A stretch of DNA of 64,000 nt, from positions 62,001 to 126,000 of the forward strand of contig NZ_JAJUWT010000013.1 in the NCBI RefSeq assembly GCF_021390395.1, given 5' to 3'. A model generated the notes under the pieces. The model was given only the letters and a program-made list of their open reading frames with translations, did no database searches and was not told the DNA's origin. Both the position numbers and the translations under genes were made by a program. This stretch comes from Saccharothrix sp. S26. Its GTDB lineage: Bacteria; Actinomycetota; Actinomycetes; Mycobacteriales; Pseudonocardiaceae. Below, one piece after another: positions 43,912 to 52,796 of the stretch. Within the stretch, counting starts at the first letter, position 1. Each line of letters starts with the position of its first letter.

Positions 43912-45135
43912 GTGAGCACCAACTGGGCAGGCAACTTCACCTTCTCCGCCGCGCGCGCCGCGCACCCGGCGTCCGTCGAAGAGTTGCAGGACGTCGTCCG
44001 CACGGCCGACTCGGCGCGCGTGGTCGGCGCGGGGCACTCGTTCAGCACGATCGCCGACACCGGCGGCACGCTGATCAGCCTCGACCGGATGCCCGAGGTG
44101 TTCGAGGTCGGGGACGGCTCCGTGCGGGTGAGCGCCGGGACGCGGCTCGCCCGGCTCGCCGAACGGCTGCACGCCGCCGGCCTCGCGCTGCCGGCCATGC
44201 CGTCGCTGCCGCACATCACGATCATCGGCGCGTGCGCCACCGCCACCCACGGTTCGGGCAACGCCATCCCGTCGCTCGCGAGCCTGGTCCGCTCCCTCGA
44301 CCTCGTCACGGCCGACGGCGGCGTCACCACCCTCACCCGCGGTGACGAGCGCTTCGACGGCGCCGTGGTGGCGTTCGGCTCGCTGGGCGTGGTGGTGGCC
44401 GTCGAGCTGGACGTGGTGCCGGCCTTCGAGGTGGAGCAGCGGGTCTACCAGGACATGCCGTTCGACGCCCTGGTCGAGGACGTGGACGCGGTGTTCGCGA
44501 GCGCCTACAGCGTCAGCGCCTTCACCACCTGGCAGGGCGTGGCGCACGTGTTCGCCAAGCACCGCACCACCGACACCCGGCACGACCTGTCCTGGACGGG
44601 CGCGACGCCGGCGACCGAGCCGGTGCACCCGGTGCCCGGCCAGCCCGCCCTGCACTGCACCGCCCAGCTCGGCGTGCCCGGCCCGTGGCACGAGCGGTTG
44701 CCGCACTTCCGCGCCGACTTCACCCCGAGCGTCGGCCGCGAGCTCCAGTCGGAGTACTTCGTGGCCCGCGAGCACGCCGCCGACGCGCTGCGCGCGCTCA
44801 ACGACCTGTCCGCCGAGATCACGCCGGTGCTGCTGACCTCCGAGGTCCGCACCGTCGCGGCGGACGCTCAGTGGCTCAGCCCGGTGCACGACCGGCCGAG
44901 CACCGCCTTCCACTTCACCTGGCAGCCCGACGACGCGGCCGTGCGCGCGGTGCTCCGCAAGATCGAGGCGGCGCTGAGCCCGTGGCGGCCCCGCGCGCAC
45001 TGGGGCAAGCTGTTCGAGCTGGCCGACCCCGGCGAGCGGTACCCGCACTGGGCCCGGTTCGCCGAGCTGCGCGACGAGCTGGACCCCACCCGGACCTTCC
45101 GCAACCCCCTGGTCGACGGGTGGTTCACCGGCTGA
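43912..45135 (+). CDS. aldO: alditol oxidase (FAD-linked, VAO family)
   Basis: 407 residues from GTG 43912. The FAD domain has RVVGAGHSFSTIADTGGTL, whose histidine (H42) corresponds to the covalent flavin-linking His of Streptomyces AldO. LPHITIIGACATATHGSG, GVPGPWHERLPHFRADFTPS and EVRTVAADAQWLSPVHDRPS match AldO as I recall it. AldO oxidises xylitol and sorbitol to aldoses with hydrogen peroxide release. No signal peptide. It converges on the CRP-type regulator gene. Confidence 0.87.
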   Translation: MSTNWAGNFTFSAARAAHPASVEELQDVVRTADSARVVGAGHSFSTIADTGGTLISLDRMPEVFEVGDGSVRVSAGTRLARLAERLHAAGLALPAMPSLPHITIIGACATATHGSGNAIPSLASLVRSLDLVTADGGVTTLTRGDERFDGAVVAFGSLGVVVAVELDVVPAFEVEQRVYQDMPFDALVEDVDAVFASAYSVSAFTTWQGVAHVFAKHRTTDTRHDLSWTGATPATEPVHPVPGQPALHCTAQLGVPGPWHERLPHFRADFTPSVGRELQSEYFVAREHAADALRALNDLSAEITPVLLTSEVRTVAADAQWLSPVHDRPSTAFHFTWQPDDAAVRAVLRKIEAALSPWRPRAHWGKLFELADPGERYPHWARFAELRDELDPTRTFRNPLVDGWFTG

Positions 45136-45141
45136 GCGCGA

Positions 45142-46941
45142 TCACATCCGCGCGAACCGCCGCAACCCCTCCAGGTCGGGCACGACCACGTCGCGCCGCA
45201 GGTGGCTGACGACCACACCGGCCTTGCGCAGGTCGGCGAACGCCTTCTCCGCGGTGCGCGGCTTCATCCCCGCGATCGAGGCCAGCTCGACCTTGGTCAA
45301 CGGGATGCCGAGCACCCACCCGCCGACCTCCTGCCTGCCGTGCGCGCCGACCAGCTCGGCCAGCACCCGCGCCACCCGCTCGGCGGCGGTGTGGGACAGG
45401 AAGTCACGCCGCCGCCGGTTGGCCCACCGCAGCTGGTCGTCGATGACGCCGATCAGCTCGACGAAGCCGTCGTTGCGGCGGTGCAGGAAGCCGTGCAGCT
45501 CGGCGCTGGTGATGGGCTTCGCCGTGACGTCACCGCAGGTGATGACGGTCGCCGAGCGGGGCTTGTGGTCCAGCGCGGCCAGCTCGCCGACCAGGTCGCC
45601 CGCGACCCGCACGGTGAGCACCGCGGTGTCCCCGCCCTCGTCGTTGACCAGCACCTTCACCACGCCTTCGAGCAGCAGGAACACGTGCGTGTCGGTGGCG
45701 TCCTGCACGATGATCTCGCGGTCGGCGCCGTAGCGGACCGTGGTGCCCAGCGACATCAGCTCCTGGCGGCTGCTGTCGCGCAGCCGGGCCAGCAGCGTGC
45801 CCGGCGGCCACTCCGAGGCCGACACGCCCTGCCGCACCGAGGGCGCGCCCGGCTTGGCCGTGGCCAGCGAGCGGCCCGCGTCGGCGAACGACGCGTAACC
45901 CCGCTCGAACGACGGGTCCGGACCCACCCCGGACAGCAACGCCTCGCACGCCCGCCGCTGCTCGTCCAGCGCCGCCACGGCCGGGTGCTCCGCGCCCAGC
46001 GCCGACACCGCCCGCATCGCCGCGTCACGCACCACGTCCAGCAGCCGCTGCGCCTGGCCGCGCGCGCCGTCGAGGTGCGCCAGCTCCAGCTCGGCCGACG
46101 CCAGGTTCGCCGTGGCGATCACCGCGTGCGGGTGGTCCGTGCCCAGCCGGGTCGCGGTCCGGTCGGCCGCCGAGCGCAGGCTGGGCAGCGCGAGCCGGGC
46201 CCGTTCGGCGGAACGGCGCACCCTGGCCAGCTCGAACTCCGCCGAGGCCAGGTTCGCCTGGGCCACCAGCGCCCGCGGGTGGTGCGTGCCCAGCGCGTTG
46301 AGCGCGCGGTCGGTCGCGTCGCGCAGGTCGGTCAACGACTCGGCGACCTCCTCGGCGTCACCGTGGTCGCGGGCGATCCGGAACCGCGCGCACATCAGGT
46401 TCAGCCGCAGCACGCACGTCTGCGGGTGGTTGGACCCGAGCACCGCCGCGTTGCGCTGTAACGCCAGTTCCAGCGCGCCCGTCTCGCTCGGTTTCGCCTG
46501 CTCCACGACCGCGACGGAGCCGACCGCGACGGGGTCGGGCACCTGCACGGGGTCCAGGAAGTCTCCGACCACCTGGCGCAACGGCGTGCCGCGGCCGAAC
46601 GCGGTGCTCGGCGGCCTGCGCCGGACCTGGCGGGGCGGGGCCGCCCCCGGGTCGCGCCGACCGCGCGCCACCGAGGCCAACGCCTGCTGGTCGCGCACCC
46701 GCGACGCCTCCGGCCCGGTCGGGTCGACCAGCGCCAGCATGGCGATCAGCAGCGCGTCCGCCGCGTCGGCCGAGCCGATCCGGGTCAGCCCGGAGGCGCA
46801 GCGCAGCAGGCGGTCGACGTCGCGGCGCGCGCTGAGCGCGTCCAGCGAGCGCGCCAGGTCCACCGCGAGCCGGCGGGCCGCCTGCCGGTCCGGCGCGGAC
46901 CTGGACAGGACTGCTTCGAGTTCGACCATTCGGCTGTTCAT
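45142..46941 (-). CDS. CRP/FNR-type regulator with N-terminal 49-residue TPR-like repeats
   Basis: 599 residues from ATG 46941. The middle part carries three exact 49-residue repeats plus a partial fourth, each beginning LGxxHP (LGSNHPQTCV, LGTHHPRALV, LGTDHPHAVI, LGAEHPAVAA) with NLASAEFELA-type helices, like TPRs of the kinesin-light-chain kind. A cyclic-nucleotide-binding-like domain (about 370-480) and a Crp HTH (PLTKVELASIAGMKPRTAEK) follow. The long open frame upstream is antisense to the SARP gene and is not coding. The repeats suggest a protein partner rather than a simple ligand. Confidence 0.78.
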   Translation of the reverse strand: MNSRMVELEAVLSRSAPDRQAARRLAVDLARSLDALSARRDVDRLLRCASGLTRIGSADAADALLIAMLALVDPTGPEASRVRDQQALASVARGRRDPGAAPPRQVRRRPPSTAFGRGTPLRQVVGDFLDPVQVPDPVAVGSVAVVEQAKPSETGALELALQRNAAVLGSNHPQTCVLRLNLMCARFRIARDHGDAEEVAESLTDLRDATDRALNALGTHHPRALVAQANLASAEFELARVRRSAERARLALPSLRSAADRTATRLGTDHPHAVIATANLASAELELAHLDGARGQAQRLLDVVRDAAMRAVSALGAEHPAVAALDEQRRACEALLSGVGPDPSFERGYASFADAGRSLATAKPGAPSVRQGVSASEWPPGTLLARLRDSSRQELMSLGTTVRYGADREIIVQDATDTHVFLLLEGVVKVLVNDEGGDTAVLTVRVAGDLVGELAALDHKPRSATVITCGDVTAKPITSAELHGFLHRRNDGFVELIGVIDDQLRWANRRRRDFLSHTAAERVARVLAELVGAHGRQEVGGWVLGIPLTKVELASIAGMKPRTAEKAFADLRKAGVVVSHLRRDVVVPDLEGLRRFARM

Positions 46942-47304
46942 CCGGCACCCCAGGTGGTTGCTCGGTCCGCGACGGCGCGGCTGCGGCGATCGGACGCCGT
47001 GTTCCGGCGTTCGGGCGCGGGGAGTCGCACCGCCGGAGTGGAATCCTCGTCCATAGCGGCGATATCGGTTGCTCCGGGCATTCGTTAGCCCATCCCTGAC
47101 ATTGTTACGTTCCGAATGGTCGGATGTCCGAACGTTATCCGCACTATTGCGGAAAAGTGTGCGAGCTTTTTGTCGTAGTGAACATCTTGCCCCGGGTGCT
47201 TGGCGAGATCGGGGTGCCGGAAGGGACGAACGCTCGGATTCCGCCTCGCCGTCACGCCGGTGGGCCGCACCGCCCCGGTCCGGTGGCCGTGGCACAGTGA
47301 CCGC
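46942..47304. promoter_or_regulatory. 363-base divergent promoter region with stacked dyads
   Basis: The section 47090-47190 is distinctly AT-richer than its flanks. It holds TCCGA/TCGGA (47111-47124), overlapping TCGGA/TCCGA (47120-47131), and TCCGCA/TGCGGA around CTAT (47138-47153), the last extendable to nine-base arms with one mismatch. Promoters of the CRP-type and SARP genes must both lie here, so autoregulation by either is plausible. No small gene is evident. Confidence 0.5.
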
Positions 47305-50300
47305 ATGCGGGTGGGGGTGTTGGGGCCGCTGGAGGTCACGGCGGGTGGCACGGCGATCGAGGTCGGCGGGGCCAGGGTGCGGGTGCTGCTGGTCCGGTTG
47401 GCGGTGGCCGCGGGCCGGGTCGTGACCACGGAGGAGCTGGCTGACGCCCTGTGGCCGGAGGACCGGCCCGCCGACGAGGTGGCCGCGGTGCGGTCGCTGG
47501 TGTCGCGGCTGCGCCGGGCCCTGCCCGCCGACGTGCTGCGCTCCGGCCACGGCGGCTACCGGCTGGACCTGCCCGCCGACGCGGTCGACGCGCTGCTGTT
47601 CGACCGGCTCGCCCGTGAGGCCAGGGCCGCGCTCACCGCGGGCGACCCGGTCGCCGCTCGGCGGCTGGCGGCGCAAGCGCTGGGGTTGTGGCGCGGGCCG
47701 GCGTTGGCCGACGCGTCCGGCGCGCCGTTCACGGTCGGTTACGTCGCCGGCCTGGACGAGACCCGGCTGGCCGTCGTGGAGGACGGCGCGGCGGCCGACC
47801 TCGCGTGCGGCCGGGCCGAGCACCTCGTCGCCGACCTCACCGACCTGGCCGCGCGCCACCCGTTGCGGGAACGGCTCCAGTCCCTGCGGCTGCGCGCCCT
47901 CGTCGCGACCGGCCGCGCGGCCGAGGCGCTGGCCGCCTACGAGGAGATCCGCCGCCGGTTCGCCGACGAGCTGGGCGCCGACCCCGGCCCGGAGCTGCGC
48001 GAGACGCACCAGGAGATCCTGCGCGCCGAACCCGCCGGACAGCCGCGCGCCGGCAACCTGCGCGCCCCGCTGACGAGCCTGGTCGGCCGGTCGGCCGAGG
48101 TGGAGCGGATCGCCGGTCAGCTCGCGGACCACCGGCTGGTCACCCTGGTCGGTCCGGGCGGGGCGGGCAAGACCCGGCTGGCCACCACGGTCGCGGCCCG
48201 GCTGCCCGGCGGCGCGTGGCTGGTGGAGCTGGCACCCGTGACCGACCCGGACGACGTCGCGCCCGCCGTGCTCGGCGCGCTCGGCCTGCGCGACCAGCGG
48301 CCGGTCGACCGTCCCGTGGCGTCGGTCGACCCGATGACCCGGCTGGTGGACGTGCTGTCGCGCACCGAGGCCGTCATCGTGCTGGACAACTGCGAGCACC
48401 TGGTCGACGCGGCGGCCCGGTTCCTCGACGAGCTGCTCGGGCGCTGCCCCCGGCTGCGGGTGCTGGCCACCAGCCGGGAACCGCTGGGCGTGTACGGGGA
48501 GGTGGTCAGCCCGGTGCCGCCGCTGGACGGCGACGCGGCCGTGCGGCTGCTCGCCGAACGCGCGGCGGCCGTGCGGCCCGGGTTCGCCGTGACGCCCGAC
48601 AACGCCGACCTGGTCGCGGAGGTGTGCCGCCGGCTCGACGGCCTGCCGCTGGCCATCGAACTGGCCGCGGCGCGGCTGCGGGCGCTGTCGGTCGAGCAGT
48701 TGGCCGCCCGCCTGGACGACCGGTTCCGCCTGCTCACCGGCGGCAGCCGCACCGCCATGCCCCGGCACCAGACGTTGCGCGCGGTGGTGGCGTGGAGCTG
48801 GGACCTGCTGGCCCCGCCGGAACGGGACTTCGCCGAGCGGCTGGCGGTGTTCCCGGCGGGGTTCGACCTGGAGGCCGCCGAGCGGCTGGCGGGCGACGCC
48901 GCGTTCGACCTGCTCGCCGCCCTGGTCGACAAGTCGCTGGTGCAGGTCGTGGCGGGTGGCCGCTACCGGATGCTGGAGACGATCCGCGAGTACTGCCTGG
49001 AACGGCTCGCCGAGGGCGGCCGGGTCGCCGCCGCGCGGGCCGAGCACGCCGAGTACTTCCGCGACCTGGCCGAGACCGCCGAGCCGCACCTGCGCGGCAA
49101 GGAGCAGCTGACCTGGATCGCGCGGCTGGAGGCCGAGCGGGACAACCTGGTCGCCGCGCTGCACTTCGCCGCCGACAACGGGGACGCGGACACGGCCGTG
49201 CGGCTGGCCGCCGCGATGGGCATGTTCTGGACCATGCGCGGCAACCGGGCCGAGTCGGTGCCGTGGCTGCGCCTCGCGCTGGCCGTGCCGGGGGACGCGC
49301 CCGCCACGGCACGGCAGGTCGTGTCGGCGTTCCTGCTGGTCAACAACGCGGTCACGGGCGGGTTCCGGAACCTGGACGACCACATCGCCCGGCTCGCCGA
49401 GCTGGCCGCCGAGTCCACCGAGGAGCACCCGGTGCTCGTGCTGCTGGAGCCGATGCTGGGGCTGTTCCTCGACGACGCGGAGCGGGCGCTGGCGGCGGTG
49501 GACCGGCGGCTGGACGTGCCGGACCCGTGGACGCGGGCCGCGTTGTGGATGGTGCGCGGCGCGGTGCGGGAGAACGAGGGGGATCTGCTGGGCGCGCGTG
49601 ACGACGTCGCCACCGCGGTCGAGGGGCTGCGCGAGGTGGGTGACCGGTTCGCGCTGGCGCAGGCGCTGACCGGCGCGGCCGAGGCGCACCTGGCGTTCGG
49701 CGAACCGGAGGAGGCGACGTCCGCGCTGGAGGAGTCGATCCGGCTGCTCGCCGAACTGGACCCCGACGACGATGCCGCGCACGAACGCATCCTGCTCGCC
49801 ACCGCGCGCGTGCAGTTGGGTCACATCGACCGCGCCCGCGCCGACTGCCGGGCGCTGACCGAGCCGACGGCGCGGCCGCGGTCGGCGCGCGGGGTCGCGT
49901 TCGCGCGGCTCGTGCTGGGCGACCTGGCCCGGTACGAGGGTGACCTGGCCGAGGCGGGACGGCAGTACGAGGCGGCCCGGGAGGCACTCGTGCGCGAGCC
50001 GCTGGTGGTGCCCCAGTTCCACGCGCTGATCCTCGCGTCGTGGGCGCACCTGGCCGTGGCGCGGGGTGAGCGCGAGGCGGCCGCGGAGGCGATCGGCACG
50101 GCCGTCGAGCACGCGATGTCGGCCAAGGACATGCCGGTGTTGGCGCGGATCGCGGTCGCGGTGGCGGCCGCGCACGCGTGCTTCGGCAACCCGGCCGACG
50201 CGGCCAGGGTGCTGGGCGCGGCCGAGCAACTGCGCGGCGCTCCCGACGCCCGCAACCCCGAGGTGGCCCGCCTCGCCGACCGCCTGCGCACCGACATCGG

Positions 50301-50385
50301 CGACGCCGCGTACGACCTCGCCTACGCCACCGGCGTGGCCCTGGACCGCGCCGACGCGATCGCCCTGGTCCGCGCCGCCTGCTGA
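47305..50385 (+). CDS. AfsR/SARP-family regulator with NB-ARC and TPR domains
   Basis: 1026 residues. OmpR-like DNA-binding domain (about 1-90, MRVGVLGPLEVTAGGTAIEV), BTAD (about 95-240, ending FADELGADPGPELRETHQEI), then NB-ARC ATPase with Walker A LVGPGGAGKTRL and GLPLAIELAAARLRAL, and a helical TPR-like C-terminus. Such SARP-STAND regulators activate secondary metabolism from tandem repeats. ATG 47305. It could act on the adjacent LuxCE or broken clusters. Divergent from the CRP-type gene. Confidence 0.87.
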   Translation: MRVGVLGPLEVTAGGTAIEVGGARVRVLLVRLAVAAGRVVTTEELADALWPEDRPADEVAAVRSLVSRLRRALPADVLRSGHGGYRLDLPADAVDALLFDRLAREARAALTAGDPVAARRLAAQALGLWRGPALADASGAPFTVGYVAGLDETRLAVVEDGAAADLACGRAEHLVADLTDLAARHPLRERLQSLRLRALVATGRAAEALAAYEEIRRRFADELGADPGPELRETHQEILRAEPAGQPRAGNLRAPLTSLVGRSAEVERIAGQLADHRLVTLVGPGGAGKTRLATTVAARLPGGAWLVELAPVTDPDDVAPAVLGALGLRDQRPVDRPVASVDPMTRLVDVLSRTEAVIVLDNCEHLVDAAARFLDELLGRCPRLRVLATSREPLGVYGEVVSPVPPLDGDAAVRLLAERAAAVRPGFAVTPDNADLVAEVCRRLDGLPLAIELAAARLRALSVEQLAARLDDRFRLLTGGSRTAMPRHQTLRAVVAWSWDLLAPPERDFAERLAVFPAGFDLEAAERLAGDAAFDLLAALVDKSLVQVVAGGRYRMLETIREYCLERLAEGGRVAAARAEHAEYFRDLAETAEPHLRGKEQLTWIARLEAERDNLVAALHFAADNGDADTAVRLAAAMGMFWTMRGNRAESVPWLRLALAVPGDAPATARQVVSAFLLVNNAVTGGFRNLDDHIARLAELAAESTEEHPVLVLLEPMLGLFLDDAERALAAVDRRLDVPDPWTRAALWMVRGAVRENEGDLLGARDDVATAVEGLREVGDRFALAQALTGAAEAHLAFGEPEEATSALEESIRLLAELDPDDDAAHERILLATARVQLGHIDRARADCRALTEPTARPRSARGVAFARLVLGDLARYEGDLAEAGRQYEAAREALVREPLVVPQFHALILASWAHLAVARGEREAAAEAIGTAVEHAMSAKDMPVLARIAVAVAAAHACFGNPADAARVLGAAEQLRGAPDARNPEVARLADRLRTDIGDAAYDLAYATGVALDRADAIALVRAAC

Positions 50386-50590
50386 AACCGGCCCACGCTG
50401 CGGGCGGCGACCGCCTCACCGCCTTGAGACCGCACCCCGCCTTGCGACCGGTCCGCGCTCCCCGCTCGGCCGGCCCTCGCCGGACCGCTGGAACCGGTCC
50501 GCGGTGCCGGCCCAGACCAGCTCGCGCCGCCCGCCGAGACCAGTCACACTGCACCGCTCACCGACCCGCAGCGCCGAATGTTCCCGACCG

Positions 50591-50639
50591 TTGACGCAAC
50601 TCCTCGGTTGCCATAGTGTAGCAACCAATCGGTTGCTAC
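50591..50639 (+). promoter_or_regulatory. promoter with ArsR-type operator
   Basis: TTGACG (50591-50596) and TAGTGT (50614-50619) are spaced by 17 bases. GTAGCAACC (50618-50626) and GGTTGCTAC (50631-50639) form a perfect 9+4+9 inverted repeat overlapping the -10 and start site. It lies just before GAGGAGG and the ATG at 50655. The operon includes an ArsR repressor, so this is its likely operator. Confidence 0.7.
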
Positions 50640-50654
50640 TCAGAGGAGGACGGC

Positions 50655-51086
50655 ATGGGGTTCCCGGATCGGATCGAACGGGTCGTGGAGATCGCGCAGC
50701 CGCCGGGCGTGGTGTGGGCCGCGATCACGACGGCCGAGGGCTTGGGCGCGTGGTTCGGCGACGAGGCGTCGATCGACCTGCGGCCCGGCGGCACGGCGCG
50801 GATGAGCTGGAACGACGGCCCGACGGTCGAGCTGCGGGTGGAACGAGTGGAGGAGCCGACCGTCTTCGGCTTCACGTGGCCGGTGTTCGGGCTGCCCGAC
50901 GACGACCCGCGCCGCACGTACGTCGAGTTCACCCTGGAGCCGGTCGGCTCGGGCACGCGGCTGACCGTGGCCGAGACCGGCTTCGCCCAGCTGCCCGAGG
51001 ACGCCCACGGCAAGGCCTACGACGCCCACAGCGAGGGCTGGACGAGCGAGCTGGGTGAGCTCGTCGACCACGTCCATGGCGCCTGA
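50655..51086 (+). CDS. SRPBCC (AHSA1-like) domain protein 1
   Basis: 143 residues, a START/AHSA1 helix-grip fold: RIERVVEIAQPPGVVWAAIT, GLGAWFGDEASIDLRPGGTA and a C-terminal amphipathic helix DAHSEGWTSELGELVDHV. Such proteins bind hydrophobic ligands and are often encoded with ArsR repressors. It overlaps the ArsR gene by 11 bases. Confidence 0.83.
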   Translation: MGFPDRIERVVEIAQPPGVVWAAITTAEGLGAWFGDEASIDLRPGGTARMSWNDGPTVELRVERVEEPTVFGFTWPVFGLPDDDPRRTYVEFTLEPVGSGTRLTVAETGFAQLPEDAHGKAYDAHSEGWTSELGELVDHVHGA

Positions 51087-51450
51087 CGCCGAGGCCGTCG
51101 CCGAACAGGTCTTCACCGCCCTGGCCGACCCGACCCGGCGCGCCGTCCTGGCCGCGCTGGCCTCCGGCGGCCCGGCCACGGCTACGGACCTGGCGGATCG
51201 CCTGCCCATCACCCGGCAGGCGATCGCCAAGCACCTCGCCCTCCTGGCCGACGTGGGCCTGGTGACGGCGGAACCGGGGGAGCGGCGGCGCGTGCGGTAC
51301 CGGCTGCGGTCCGCGCCCATGCGGGTCGCGCAGCAGTTCCTGGCCGCGCTGGCCCGCGACTGGGACGGCCCCCTCGGCGCCCTGAAAGACCACCTCGACC
51401 GCGGCGGGGCCGCGGCCGACCCGAAACCACCACGAGGACACCATGACTGA
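51076..51450 (+). CDS. ArsR-family repressor
   Basis: 124 residues from ATG 51076. Winged helix: VFTALADPTRRAVLAALASG, LPITRQAIAKHLALLADVGL and GERRRVRYRL. No metal-binding cysteines (no CxC) are seen, so it belongs to the non-metal group that pairs with SRPBCC proteins. Overlaps both neighbours. It probably binds the inverted repeat at 50618-50639. Confidence 0.83.
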   Translation: MAPDAEAVAEQVFTALADPTRRAVLAALASGGPATATDLADRLPITRQAIAKHLALLADVGLVTAEPGERRRVRYRLRSAPMRVAQQFLAALARDWDGPLGALKDHLDRGGAAADPKPPRGHHD

Positions 51451-51919
51451 CCAGGGGTTCACCGCTGGCTTCACCGTCGACAAGTCGGCGACCGAGGTCT
51501 TCCACGCGATCCTGGACGTGCGGGGCTGGTGGTCGGAGGAGGTCGAAGGGCCCACCGGTCGGCCCGGCGACGAGTTCGACTACCACTTCCGAGACGTGCA
51601 CCGCTGCCGGATCCGGGTGACCGAGGCCGTGCCCGGCCGGACGGTGTCCTGGCTCGTGCTGGAGAACCACTTCGACTTCATCGCCGACCAGTCCGAGTGG
51701 GTCGGCACGACCGTCACGTTCGACATCACCGAGCGCGACGGCCGCACCGAGGTCCGCTTCACCCACCACGGCCTGGTGCCCGACCACGAGTGCTTCGACG
51801 TCTGCGCCAACGCGTGGACCTTCTACGTCACCACCAGCCTGCCGAGCCTGATCACCACCGGCGAGGGGCAGCCGAACAGCGACGGCCACGCCCGCGTCCC
51901 CGAGGAGTCCACCTACTAG
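51443..51919 (+). CDS. SRPBCC (AHSA1-like) domain protein 2
   Basis: 158 residues with FTVDKSATEVFHAILDVRGW, DYHFRDVHRCRIRVTEAVPG and VRFTHHGLVPDHECFDVCAN. The same fold as the protein two genes upstream but only distantly similar, so not a recent duplicate. The YxYHFRDVHRC type is common in actinomycetes; the ligand is unknown. Ends at a palindromic repeat. Confidence 0.82.
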   Translation: MTDQGFTAGFTVDKSATEVFHAILDVRGWWSEEVEGPTGRPGDEFDYHFRDVHRCRIRVTEAVPGRTVSWLVLENHFDFIADQSEWVGTTVTFDITERDGRTEVRFTHHGLVPDHECFDVCANAWTFYVTTSLPSLITTGEGQPNSDGHARVPEESTY

Positions 51920-51962
51920 GACACGCGCGTGTCCTACGTCCGGAACGCGCGTGTCCTACGTC
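51919..51962. repeat. palindrome plus 18-base direct repeat between convergent genes
   Basis: GGACACGCGCGTGTCC (51919-51934) is a perfect 16-base palindrome that starts on the last base of the SRPBCC stop. ACGCGCGTGTCCTACGTC occurs at 51923-51940 and again at 51945-51962, with 22-base period. It may work as a bidirectional terminator; I recall similar elements in intergenic spacers of related genomes but cannot check. Confidence 0.7.
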
Positions 51963-51983
51963 GGGAACACCCGAGTTGAACGC

Positions 51984-52796
51984 TCAGGCGCGACGGCGGT
52001 AGGCGTGCACGGCCAGCGGCGCGAACACCGCCACGAACAGCGCCGACCAAGCCAACGTCCACGCCACCGGGCCGGCCACCGGACCGCCGACCATCAGCCC
52101 GCGTGACGCGTCCATCACGTGCGTCACCGCGTTGACCTCGACCCACGACCGCAGCCACCCCGGCAACGTCTCGGCGGGCGCGATCATGCTCGTGCCGAAC
52201 GTCAGCGGGAACAGGGCCAGGAACCCGATGCCCTGCACCGCGCCCGGCTGCCGCGCCAACATCCCCACCAGCACGAACGCCCAGCTCAGGCTGAACGCGA
52301 ACAGGATCACCAGCAGGCACGCCGCCAGCGCGGGCAGCACACCGGTCTCCACCCGGAACCCCATGAGCGTGCCGAACAGCAGCAGCGACACGACCGCCAC
52401 GACGTACCGGATCAGGTCGCCGAGCACCGAGCCGACCAACGGCGCGGACCGGCCGATCGGCAGGCTCCGGAACCGGTCGAACACGCCCTTGCCGATGTCG
52501 GTGTTCAGGTTCACCCCGGTCGCCATCCCGCCGAACATGGTCGTCTGCACCATGATCGCGGGCAGCAGCAGTTGCAGGTACTCGTGCGTCGACCCGGCCA
52601 CCGCGCCACCCAGGAGGTACACGAACAGCACCACGAAGATCACCGGTTGCAGCGTCACGTCCAGCAGCTGCTCCGGCGACCGCATCGTCTTGATCAGGCT
52701 GCGCCGGGCCAGCGCCAGGCTGTGCCGGGCTAGGGCGAACGGTCGCCGGTCCGCCTCCTGGCGCACCGCCACCGGTGCGGTCGCCACCGTCGTCAT
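51984..52796 (-). CDS. ABC-2 type exporter permease (DrrB-like)
   Basis: 270 residues with six helices and the ABC-2 signature region FGTSMIAPAETLPGWLRSWVEVNAVTHVMDA. It pairs with the DrrA-like ATPase, whose gene overlaps it by four bases, to export drugs or lipids. DrrAB pairs commonly give self-resistance or export beside natural-product clusters; the LuxE/LuxC cluster lies directly on the other side. Confidence 0.86.
   Translation of the reverse strand: MTTVATAPVAVRQEADRRPFALARHSLALARRSLIKTMRSPEQLLDVTLQPVIFVVLFVYLLGGAVAGSTHEYLQLLLPAIMVQTTMFGGMATGVNLNTDIGKGVFDRFRSLPIGRSAPLVGSVLGDLIRYVVAVVSLLLFGTLMGFRVETGVLPALAACLLVILFAFSLSWAFVLVGMLARQPGAVQGIGFLALFPLTFGTSMIAPAETLPGWLRSWVEVNAVTHVMDASRGLMVGGPVAGPVAWTLAWSALFVAVFAPLAVHAYRRRA

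Noticed and set aside
46942-50229. Very long minus-strand extension in front of the CRP-type regulator
   Set aside because: It is antisense to the SARP gene and Arg/Gln/Gly-rich without homology; the regulator starts at 46941.
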